NCBI GenBank assembly: GCA_026398575.1
Contig: JAPLSP010000645.1
Coordinates: 1-7,036 of the forward strand
DNA from: Candidatus Sumerlaeota bacterium
Lineage (GTDB): Bacteria; Sumerlaeota; Sumerlaeia; JADFCT01
Length of the DNA: 7,036 bases
Reading direction: 5' to 3'
Shown here: in pieces, positions 1 to 6,933 of the stretch
Numbering within the stretch: position 1 is the first letter of the stretch
Layout of the letters: each line of letters opens with the position of its first letter
Made by a program: the position numbers and the translations under genes
The notes under the pieces: model-generated
Databases searched by the model: none
Told to the model about the DNA's origin: nothing
The model's input: only the letters and a program-made list of their open reading frames with translations

Positions 1-94
1 TATCGAATCATTCCTGGACGTGCATTGCTGCGTTATTCACGCGCCGCTGGATGCTTTCGCCTTGCCTCAGCTGCCTGTGCCGAACAAAATTCGG
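1..94 (-). other. Possible decayed remainder of the GH5 gene's propeller domain
   Basis: The bases beyond the TAG of the GH5-like gene hold no complete gene. Read in the same frame past that stop, codons at about 11-46 give ESIQRRVNNAAMHVQE. This lines up in spacing and character with the segment expected next in GH43/GH117-like propellers (D-A-I-C-H-A-x-S-x-D-G-x-H-F type), before a second stop at 8-10. A neighbouring frame gives an FGTGS string near 61-81, where such proteins have a YGxG motif. Together these hint at a frameshift or at decay of a once longer protein. The match is short and judged by eye. No rho-independent terminator is visible here. Confidence 0.3.
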
Positions 95-1600
95 CTAAAG
101 GCTTACGAAGAAATGAACCTTGCCATCGAGAACGATGGCGCGCCCGTTGACGAGGCCGTTCTTTTCGCATTCCTGTTCGGGCAGGATTTCCGCCACCTTC
201 TTCCAGCTAATAAGGTCGCGGCTCTCGGCGATGCCAACGGCCCATCCGCGCGGAAGATTCTGTCCGGGAGCGGCGGGACCAATCGAGTAGTACATCAGAT
301 ATCGCCCGCCCCATTTGATGACGCAGGGGTCTTTTGAGAAAGGCTTGCCGCGCGTATCGTCCGCCCATTTCATGCGCGGATTGGCGGCGGGGCTCTTGGA
401 TGACTGTAGCGAGTTTGATGTCATTGAAGCGCTCACCTGCATCTTTGTATAGTCCGCCGCATTCCAGTCAATTTGTTTATCGGCGGTTGTTTTGCGAATC
501 ACCTCATGCTCCGCCGGATCATAAGGGCGCCCGTCGGAATGGAAGAGATCGTGGAACCAGACTTTGGGCTCGGGCGCGCCGCGCTTGCTCCGCCAGGAAA
601 ATTGGCATTGCATGCGGCCATTGACCAAGCCCCAGCTGTAACAGCCGACGGCTTCCTTCTTGAACAGCGGCAAATCGGTTTCCCATTTGCTGCCCTGAAG
701 GCGGGCCATCCACTCGGTGCAGATGACGGGGCGGCCGCGCTGCTTGTACTGTTCGATGGCCTCGCGCATCTTGTCGTAATTGCTGTAGCGATGGAAGCTG
801 ACAACGTCCGAGAGTTCGATCATGCGTTCGCTGATCTCGCGCGGCGCGCCCCACGGGCTCATCGTCAGCGGCTGCGAAGGCTTGGCGGCGCGCGCCCAGG
901 CAAACGTCGCCTCGACAAGCGGCAGGCTCTTGTTTCCCATTCTGGAATTACCCGGCTCGTTGTATATATCCCACATCAACACGCGCTTGTCTTGGCCGAA
1001 TGCGCCGACAACGTCTTTGATATATTTCTCCAGGTCCGGCCAGAGGCTTTGGTCGGTGACGGCCTTCAGTCCGGGACTGGGCGTCCAGCTCGGGCCGATC
1101 ATGCCGGGGATCGGATCGCGCTGCTTGCCGAGGTAGGGTTCGGTCTGCGGCGGATCGCCGAAAGCGCAATCGTCGAAGAGGACAAAGGCCGTCGAGATTC
1201 CGTGTTTGGCGGCGATTTCGAGAAACCGCGCCAGGCGCTGTTTCAAGCCTTCGGGATCGTTCTTCCAAACCAGGTACTGGACGAACACGCGGCAGGAATT
1301 GAAGCCAAGCGCCTGCGCCCATCCGAGCTCGCGGTCAATCGTTTTTTCGTCGAAGGTATCGGCCGCCCAGAATTCCGTCGTGTTGCAGGCCGTGCTGGGA
1401 ATGAAGTTGAATCCCACGATCCAAGGCTGCTTCTTGTACCAATCCCAAGCCTGCTCGCGCGTCCAGACTGGACTGTCGCCGGCGCTGGCGGCCACAGCTT
1501 GCAAAGGAGTTAGCGCCGCATGGCAAATCAAAAGCATTGCGCTTATGCCTCCGGACAAAAAAGTCATTCGCCGCCCTATTCGTTGCGTGTTTGTAGTCAT
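95..1600 (-). CDS. Secreted GH5-like (cellulase/xylanase-type) glycoside hydrolase with truncated C-terminal GH43/GH117-like segment
   Basis: Predicted exported endo-acting glycoside hydrolase of 501 residues. Residues 1-40 form a signal peptide: an arginine-rich start, a hydrophobic core, and likely cleavage after AVAASA. Residues about 45-385 look like a GH5-type (clan GH-A) TIM barrel. The motif WDIYNEPG carries the acid/base Glu215, a histidine-tyrosine site lies at FHRY (270-272), and VICTEW carries the nucleophile Glu296. Relatives with this layout are often auto-annotated as 1,4-beta-xylanase; the true substrate is unknown. A Ser/Ala-rich linker (about 388-408) leads to a segment resembling the first part of a five-bladed clan GH-F or GH117-like propeller: KDP with Asp424, GGRYLMYYS, then CEKNGL and AIVLDGKVHFF. 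The frame then stops at TAG (95-97) after only about 95 residues of a domain usually some 300 long, so the propeller is probably non-functional or the gene is frameshifted. The start is supported by GAGAGG (1609-1614) eight bases upstream. It lies 53 bases after thiM and is likely the last visible gene of the operon. Confidence 0.85.
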   Translation of the reverse strand: MTTNTQRIGRRMTFLSGGISAMLLICHAALTPLQAVAASAGDSPVWTREQAWDWYKKQPWIVGFNFIPSTACNTTEFWAADTFDEKTIDRELGWAQALGFNSCRVFVQYLVWKNDPEGLKQRLARFLEIAAKHGISTAFVLFDDCAFGDPPQTEPYLGKQRDPIPGMIGPSWTPSPGLKAVTDQSLWPDLEKYIKDVVGAFGQDKRVLMWDIYNEPGNSRMGNKSLPLVEATFAWARAAKPSQPLTMSPWGAPREISERMIELSDVVSFHRYSNYDKMREAIEQYKQRGRPVICTEWMARLQGSKWETDLPLFKKEAVGCYSWGLVNGRMQCQFSWRSKRGAPEPKVWFHDLFHSDGRPYDPAEHEVIRKTTADKQIDWNAADYTKMQVSASMTSNSLQSSKSPAANPRMKWADDTRGKPFSKDPCVIKWGGRYLMYYSIGPAAPGQNLPRGWAVGIAESRDLISWKKVAEILPEQECEKNGLVNGRAIVLDGKVHFFVSL

Positions 1601-1653
1601 GCGGGTTTCCTCTCGGATGCTTATTCAAGCCGCTTGGAGTTCGCGCCCGGCAA

Positions 1654-2472
1654 TTATGGGCGCAGCCATTCCATTCGCGCGCGCGCTTCAAGATCGCTTC
1701 GTGTGATTTCCGCCAGCGCATCGAGAAAGGCGACGGCAAAACTTCCCGGTCCGGCGGCGCGTTCTTTGGCGATTTCGCCTGTTACGCCCATCAACGCCAT
1801 GGCGTTCGCGGTCGAGGCCAACAAGTCCTTGCCCCCGACGGCTGCAAAGGCGCCCACGACCGCCGAACACAAGCAGCCCATCGCTGTCACCTTGGTCATC
1901 ATGGGATCGCCGTTGCGAACCAGGTAAACGCGCTCGCCGTCGGTGATAACGTCCACGGCGCCGCTGACGCAGACAACGGCTTTAGTGCGCCGGGCCAGGT
2001 CGCGCGCCAATTCAATCGCGCCTGCCTCCGCGCTGTCACGCGTGCTGTCAACGCCTTTTGTCCGGCCGGCCTCTCCGGCCACGGCGGCGATTTCCGAAGC
2101 GTTGCCTCGCAAGATCGCGGGACTGAATTCAAAGGCCAGTTCGCGGGCCGTGTTGGTGCGCAACACGCTGGCGCCGGCGCCCACCGGATCGAGCACGATG
2201 GGAATGCCGCGTTCGCGCGCCGCGCGCATGGCGGTTTTCATCGAGGCGATCCATGGCTCGCTCAGCGTGCCGATATTCACGACGAGCGCCGAGGCGATGC
2301 CCGCCATGTCGCGCATTTCGGATTCGGCGTGCGCCATCACGGGCGAAGCGCCAAGCGCCAACAACCCATTCGCAATCCAGTTCATCGCCACATAGTTGGT
2401 GATATTGTGCACCAGTGGCGCCCGCGCGCGGACCGCCTCCAGCTGATCGCCCAGAATAAAATCTTTTCCCAT
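1654..2472 (-). CDS. thiM: Hydroxyethylthiazole kinase ThiM
   Basis: Cytoplasmic kinase of 272 residues, full length for the family. It uses ATP to phosphorylate 4-methyl-5-(2-hydroxyethyl)thiazole for thiamin salvage; the product is joined to the pyrimidine by ThiE. The ribokinase-like fold motifs are all present: LVHNITNYVAMN (20-31), GASPVMAH (41-48), VVNIGTL (64-70), IVLDPVGAGA (92-101), the RGNASEI phosphate/nucleotide motif (122-128), VSGAVDVITDG (169-179), and the anion-hole loop TAMGC with Cys200 followed by the helix to GAF, then GPGSFAVAFLDAL (241-253). The loop reads AMGCLCS instead of the commoner GTGC-x-LS, with an extra Cys202. There is no signal peptide. The start follows GGAAGG (2481-2486) by eight bases and lies one base after the TAA of the upstream arabinofuranosidase gene, so it is probably translationally coupled to it. 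No thiE, thiD or TPP riboswitch is in the window. Identification is firm; why it sits in a sugar-degradation operon is unknown. Confidence 0.96.
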   Translation of the reverse strand: MGKDFILGDQLEAVRARAPLVHNITNYVAMNWIANGLLALGASPVMAHAESEMRDMAGIASALVVNIGTLSEPWIASMKTAMRAARERGIPIVLDPVGAGASVLRTNTARELAFEFSPAILRGNASEIAAVAGEAGRTKGVDSTRDSAEAGAIELARDLARRTKAVVCVSGAVDVITDGERVYLVRNGDPMMTKVTAMGCLCSAVVGAFAAVGGKDLLASTANAMALMGVTGEIAKERAAGPGSFAVAFLDALAEITRSDLEARARMEWLRP

Positions 2473-2473
2473 T

Positions 2474-4471
2474 TTATTTGCCTTCCGCGCGAATCCGCAA
2501 AACAGTCAGCGAATAGGGCTTGAAAGCGTACTTGAACTCCGCGCCGATCCCGTCAATGGCTGATGCGACTGGCGCCACTTTTGCAGGATTGGCCATTGAG
2601 TTCTCGTCCGCCGGCGCCGCGCTGGTGAGGATGATGGCGTCGGCTTTGGGCGCGAGGTTGGCGGCGGCGCCGATCTTCAGGGCGGTTTCAATGGCGTCCC
2701 CGGTTGGGTTAACCACTTTGATGATGATCTGGTTGGATTTCTCATCCTTGCTGGCGGCGGCGAAAAGGCGCCCGGATGAAACCGGCGTCTGGGTCTGGAT
2801 TGGGTCTTTGATTTCCAAGGGCAGAACCACGTCGCCGCGATTCAGGCTGAAAAGTTTCTGAACGTAATACGAAGGCGTGCCATAGACCTTGGTGTTGTCG
2901 CACCAGATCAGGTCCGGCGTCCATTGCGTCGAACCGATCTTGGCGAAGAGCGGCGCATAAGAAGACATAACAACGATATCCGAATTGCGCTCGAGTCCCG
3001 TCATGAACGCCGCCTCGGCCAGCGCCGCTTCCAGATTGTTTTTCTTGCCGTTGCCATGCGCCGCGTATTCGCCCGCGAAAACCTTGGTCGCCTTCCGGTC
3101 GTAGGAATCATAGCGATGCGTGTTCGTGAGGAACCACTTGGGCGGCTTGTAGTAGTGTTCGTCCACGATATCCGACGGCTGCGTTTTCAAGCGGCGCCAG
3201 GCCAGATCGAAATTCGCCCCGTCCGAGGATGGCCCGGCCGAAGTAATCAACTGGATGTCCGGGTACTTCGCCTTGATGGCTTCGTGGAAAATTTTATATC
3301 GGTCGAAGTATTCGTCGCCCCATTGCTCGTTGCCGATGCCGAGGAATTTCAGGTGGAACGGCTCGGGATGTCCCGCCGCCGCGCGCTTCGCGCCCCACGG
3401 ACTCGAGGCCGGGCCGTTGGCCCATTCGATCAGATCGAGCGCATCCTGGACGTATTCCTTCAGCTGCTCGCGCGGCGCCAGTTCCTTGCTTTGATATTGG
3501 CACGCCATGCCGCAATTGAGGATCGGCAGCGGCTCGGCGCCGATGTCTTCGCACAGCTGGAAGAACTCGAAGAACCCGAGGCCATAGGATTGATAGTATT
3601 GCGGCGCGAGGGTCTTGACGGCGTTCTGCCAGCGGTTCCAATTCGTTTTGCGCTCGGCGACGTCGCCGATGGTGTCCTTCCAGCGATAGGCGTTCGCAAG
3701 GTCCTTGCCCTCGACGATGCAGCCTCCGGGAAAGCGCATGAACGCAGGCTTCATGTCCGCCAGGATTTGCGCGAGATCCGCCCGCATGCCGTTGGGACGA
3801 TTCTTGAACGTCTTTTCCGGGAAGAGCGAAATCATGTCGAGATCGAGCGTCCCGGCGGCGCGCGCCAGGACAACGAGCCGCGCGTTCGCATCCGTGGCGC
3901 CCGATTCGATCACGCCCGAGAACTTCTTCCAGTCTTTTAAGATTTCGCCGACTTCGCACTTGCCGAGGAGCTTGCCATCCGCGCTTTCGAGCCGCGCCTC
4001 CAGCATCCGTTCCTTCTTGCCGCTGGCGAAGCCATCCGCAACGCGCGCATAAGCGGAGAACAGATATTTGTCTCCCTGTTTGACCGCGATGCCGCCAAAG
4101 CCGCTGTTCGAGACGCCCGAGCCTCCGCCGGATACTTGAAGTTTCAACTGGAGGTAATGCGGATTGTTCTTGTTCAATGGATTCGCACTCTCGACCGACA
4201 GGCTTGAGACGGCGCCGTCCCGGTCCACTTTGTCCCAGGCGAACATCTGATCGGGCGCCTTGAATTCGAACGAGCGGTTCTGAACGAGCTCCGCATAAAG
4301 CCCGCCATCCGCTCCGTAATTGATATCTTCGAAAAAGATGCCGTAAAGCGTCGGACTGATTTTGTGCACGGGCTTATCCGCCTGAACCGTCAGCGTGACG
4401 GCGGGCTGCGCCATTGCCATTTGCGCCAAAGCGACGGCCATTATCGCTGTTCCTCCCCAAAAACGAATCAT
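2474..4471 (-). CDS. Secreted GH51 alpha-L-arabinofuranosidase (standard architecture)
   Basis: Exo-acting hydrolase of 665 residues predicted to release terminal alpha-L-arabinofuranose from arabinan, arabinoxylan or arabino-oligosaccharides. Residues 1-21 are a signal peptide with an AMA-Q cleavage site. Residues 25-70 carry the family's N-terminal signature (SPTLYGIFFEDIN, GGLYAELVQNRSFE). Residues about 70-220 resemble a CBM4/9-like beta-sandwich (SNSGFGGIAVKQGDKYLFSAY, DLDMISLFP). The TIM barrel follows with KPAFMRFPGGCIVEG (241-255), the acid/base Glu382 in GIGNEQWG and the nucleophile Glu468 in FAGEY. The C-terminal beta-sandwich (about 545-662) ends with the typical FKPYSLTVLRI. Length and order match complete GH51 enzymes, with no missing catalytic residue. 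The start is supported by AGGAG (4480-4484) eight bases upstream. It lies 23 bases after the larger GH51 paralogue and one base before thiM. The family is sure; the precise substrate is not visible from sequence. Confidence 0.94.
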   Translation of the reverse strand: MIRFWGGTAIMAVALAQMAMAQPAVTLTVQADKPVHKISPTLYGIFFEDINYGADGGLYAELVQNRSFEFKAPDQMFAWDKVDRDGAVSSLSVESANPLNKNNPHYLQLKLQVSGGGSGVSNSGFGGIAVKQGDKYLFSAYARVADGFASGKKERMLEARLESADGKLLGKCEVGEILKDWKKFSGVIESGATDANARLVVLARAAGTLDLDMISLFPEKTFKNRPNGMRADLAQILADMKPAFMRFPGGCIVEGKDLANAYRWKDTIGDVAERKTNWNRWQNAVKTLAPQYYQSYGLGFFEFFQLCEDIGAEPLPILNCGMACQYQSKELAPREQLKEYVQDALDLIEWANGPASSPWGAKRAAAGHPEPFHLKFLGIGNEQWGDEYFDRYKIFHEAIKAKYPDIQLITSAGPSSDGANFDLAWRRLKTQPSDIVDEHYYKPPKWFLTNTHRYDSYDRKATKVFAGEYAAHGNGKKNNLEAALAEAAFMTGLERNSDIVVMSSYAPLFAKIGSTQWTPDLIWCDNTKVYGTPSYYVQKLFSLNRGDVVLPLEIKDPIQTQTPVSSGRLFAAASKDEKSNQIIIKVVNPTGDAIETALKIGAAANLAPKADAIILTSAAPADENSMANPAKVAPVASAIDGIGAEFKYAFKPYSLTVLRIRAEGK
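2481..2486 (-). promoter_or_regulatory. thiM ribosome binding site inside the end of the upstream GH51 gene
   Basis: The minus strand reads GGAAGG eight bases before the thiM ATG. The motif lies within the last codons of the arabinofuranosidase gene, whose TAA is separated from the thiM ATG by a single A. Ribosomes ending the first gene would pass over this site, so translational coupling is expected. The coupling is inferred; the arrangement is seen directly. Confidence 0.7.
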
Positions 4472-4494
4472 TGCTTCATCTCCTGTCCCGATCG

Positions 4495-6933
4495 CTATTT
4501 GTTTTTCGGCTGCAGCCGCAGGATCGTCAGCGAATATGGATCGAAAGTGTAGTCAAAGTTTTGCCCCAATCCCATCGCCTTCTTTGTGACGGGCGCGACC
4601 TTCGTTGGCTCGTCCACCGTGTTTTCGTCCGATAAGCTCTTGGACGCGAGGACCGTCACCGCGCCTTCGGGAGCGATCTCGCCAATCCCTTTCAGCCGGA
4701 TGGCGGTCTTGCTCGCTTCGCCTGAGAAGTTGACGACCTTCAGGATGATCTCACCCGTCTTTTCCAAGCGGTGGGCGATGGCGTCCATGATGGGCATTGT
4801 CTGCGCTTCCGCCGCGCTTGTGGATGCGATTATTTTTTTGCCGTCCAGCGAGCACTCGATGCGCGCGCCTTTGACGTCAATCGTAATGTCATACCAGCGG
4901 CCCGTCTCAATGGTTCCGGGCGCGTCGGGCGAAAGGCGCCGTTTGCCGCCGTTCAGCGTGCGCTCGATGCCGTGAGTTTTGTTTCCCCAACCGCCCAGAT
5001 TCAGCCAGTTCCAATTGCGGTCGTCGGCGACGCGGAACATGATGAGGAATCCTTCGGCGCCGCCGGTTTTGCGCGCCTTCAGGGTCATTGTGTAGTCGGT
5101 CCAGTTTTTGTCGCCGGCTGTCACATGCGCGCCCCGTTCATCGGAGGACTGACGGAAGGCGCCATCCGCGACTTTCCAATCGCCGCTGACAACGCGCCAG
5201 CCTTTGGAGTCTTTCGAGAAATTCGAGGATAATAGAACCTTGTCGCTCTGCGTCACTTTGACGTCTTTGAATTCGGCCTGCGTGTTCCACGTCCCGAGGC
5301 CGATTCCGCCTTTTTCGATTTTCAGGGAAGCTTGTTCATGGCCGCATTCCAGCGTGCTCGAAAGCGCCACGTCGCCGCGCTGTTGCGCCAGCATCGCCTG
5401 CACATAAAAAGAAGGCGTGCCGAAGCAGCGCGCGCTGTCGTAGCCGATCAGGTTGACCGGCCAGCGGCGATCCTGGACGTGATAGAAAAGCGGCGCATAA
5501 GAACATAGAATCACGGCGTCGGAATTGCGCTCGAAGCCCATCATGAACGACGCCTCGGCCAGCGCGCCGTCGAGATTGCCTTTGCCGACGCCGCGATTGC
5601 AGGCGTATTCGCCGACGTACACCTTGGGGCCTTTGCGGTCGTACTTGTCGTATTTGCCGGCGTTGCTGCGAAACCACATCGGGCTGTTATAATAATGATG
5701 ATCCACTATCTCGATTGGCGCGCTTTTGGCCGCGGTATCGGCGATCAGATTGATATCGGGATAGCGCGCCTTGATGGCTTTATAGAAAACCGCATAGCGC
5801 TCCTCATACCTGGGCCCGCCGTTCTCATTGCCGATTTCCAGGTATTTCATATTGAAAGGCTTCGGGTGGCCGTTTTTCGCCCGCAGCGCGCCCCACTTGC
5901 TCGTCTCCGGGCCATTGGCGTATTCGATGGCGTCAATCGCCTCCTGTACCCACTCGTCCAGTTTGTCCATCTCGACAAAGTCCTTGTGCGCCATGCCGCA
6001 GTTGACGACGAACAGCGGCTCGGCGTTCAGGTCCTCGCACATCTCCAGATATTCGTGATAGCCCAGGCCGTCCGTCGAGCGATAGCCCCAGTTTTTGTTC
6101 GAGTGTCCCGGGCGCTGGGCGATATCGCCGATGGTGGTCTTCCAGCGGAAGGCGTCTTTGACGGAGGCGCCGCCTTCGACGTAGCAGCCGCCGGGGAAGC
6201 GCACGAACGCAGGTTTGAGTTCAGACAGCATCCGCGCCAAATCCGCGCGCAGCCCATTGGGACGGCCTTTCCATGTATCGGTCGGCATGAGCGAAACGAC
6301 TCCGAGCCACAGCGTTCCTGGAGCGTTGGCGGCGATGGAAAGACGCGCCTTGGGATTGTCGCCGCTGCTTTCGAGCGCGCATTCGTAGCGCTTCCATTGC
6401 GTCCCGACGCCGATGATCGTCTGCCTGGCATAGATGGATCCGCTGCTTGCGCTGTCCAGGCTGACGATCAGATCGCCTTTGAAATCCGCGCTGCGGCGGA
6501 CGAAAAACGAAAGGTTGTATTTCGCGCCTTTCTTCACCGCGATGCCCCAGTAGCCATTGTTGGAAACGCTGACCAGACCGCCGTCGCGAGACTCCGATAT
6601 TTCAATCTGGAGCGATTTCGGGTGAACCTGATTCACGGGATTTTCTGTAGCGAGGCCGATTTTGCCTTGCGCGTCGCCGCTGGTCTGCAAGGCCCATCCA
6701 GCGGGATCGTCGGCGTCATCAAAGGACCGGTTGCGGATCAATTCGGCGTAAAGCCCGCCGTCGCCCGCGTGATTGATCTCCTCGAAGAATATCCCATAGA
6801 GCATGGGATTGATCTTCACTCCCGGCTGCGAACCATCCACAGTCAATACCGGATTTTGCGCTTGCGCGGCGGCAGCCACTATCAAGCAAGTAACGCAAAC
6901 AGCGCCTGCAGCGGATAGAAACGATTTACGCAT
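4495..6933 (-). CDS. Secreted GH51 alpha-L-arabinofuranosidase with inserted concanavalin-like (LamG/DUF1080/CBM66-type) domain
   Basis: Large exo-arabinofuranosidase, 812 residues from the chosen start. Numbering here begins at that Met. A signal peptide (1-25, AQA-Q site) is followed by the GH51 N-terminal signature (MLYGIFFEEIN, GGLYAELIRNRSFDD), a CBM4/9-like sandwich (about 72-216), then the TIM barrel with KPAFVRFPGGCYVEG (240-254). The acid/base is Glu370 in EIGNENGG and the nucleophile is Glu442 in YVGEYA. The C-terminal beta-sandwich starts at about 518 and is interrupted at about 527-706 by a jelly-roll-like insert: IGLGTWNTQAEFKDVKV, then GWRVVSGDWKVADGAFRQ, WTDYTMTLKARK, FLIMFRV, WYDITIDVKG and IECSLDGKKI. 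This resembles carbohydrate-binding lectin-like folds of the DUF1080/CBM66 type. The sandwich resumes with EIILKVVNFSG and ends FDPYSLTILRL. The ATG at 6951 would add six residues but has no ribosome binding site, whereas ATG 6933 has AAAGAGAG seven bases upstream. It is the first gene of the visible operon. Confidence 0.92.
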   Translation of the reverse strand: MRKSFLSAAGAVCVTCLIVAAAAQAQNPVLTVDGSQPGVKINPMLYGIFFEEINHAGDGGLYAELIRNRSFDDADDPAGWALQTSGDAQGKIGLATENPVNQVHPKSLQIEISESRDGGLVSVSNNGYWGIAVKKGAKYNLSFFVRRSADFKGDLIVSLDSASSGSIYARQTIIGVGTQWKRYECALESSGDNPKARLSIAANAPGTLWLGVVSLMPTDTWKGRPNGLRADLARMLSELKPAFVRFPGGCYVEGGASVKDAFRWKTTIGDIAQRPGHSNKNWGYRSTDGLGYHEYLEMCEDLNAEPLFVVNCGMAHKDFVEMDKLDEWVQEAIDAIEYANGPETSKWGALRAKNGHPKPFNMKYLEIGNENGGPRYEERYAVFYKAIKARYPDINLIADTAAKSAPIEIVDHHYYNSPMWFRSNAGKYDKYDRKGPKVYVGEYACNRGVGKGNLDGALAEASFMMGFERNSDAVILCSYAPLFYHVQDRRWPVNLIGYDSARCFGTPSFYVQAMLAQQRGDVALSSTLECGHEQASLKIEKGGIGLGTWNTQAEFKDVKVTQSDKVLLSSNFSKDSKGWRVVSGDWKVADGAFRQSSDERGAHVTAGDKNWTDYTMTLKARKTGGAEGFLIMFRVADDRNWNWLNLGGWGNKTHGIERTLNGGKRRLSPDAPGTIETGRWYDITIDVKGARIECSLDGKKIIASTSAAEAQTMPIMDAIAHRLEKTGEIILKVVNFSGEASKTAIRLKGIGEIAPEGAVTVLASKSLSDENTVDEPTKVAPVTKKAMGLGQNFDYTFDPYSLTILRLQPKNK

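Noticed and set aside
1..11. Start of a new downstream gene (ATG at 9-11, minus strand)
   Set aside because: Only four codons remain in the window and the AGGA before it is directly adjacent to the ATG, too close for a normal ribosome binding site.
473..1513. Plus-strand open frame of 346 codons
   Set aside because: Antisense shadow of the GH5-like gene; no motif, no ribosome binding site of note, and composition typical of a reverse-complement frame.
1601..1653. Small inverted repeat (CAAGCCGCTTG, 1626-1636) between thiM and the GH5-like gene as a terminator
   Set aside because: The stem is only four to five base pairs with almost no loop and no following T-run on the transcribed strand, so it is unlikely to stop transcription. 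The two genes probably stay in one transcript.
2473..2600. TPP riboswitch controlling thiM
   Set aside because: thiM starts one base after the preceding gene, and the upstream DNA is the conserved GH51 C-terminus. No thi-box pattern was seen.
2924..3940. Plus-strand open frame of 338 codons
   Set aside because: Antisense shadow of the second GH51 gene; very Arg-rich, low-information translation without domains.
5695..6918. Plus-strand open frame of 407 codons
   Set aside because: It lies wholly antisense to the GH51 gene, whose motifs and catalytic residues are unmistakable. Its translation shows no recognisable domain and is rich in Arg, Ala and Val, as expected from the complement of GC-rich codons.
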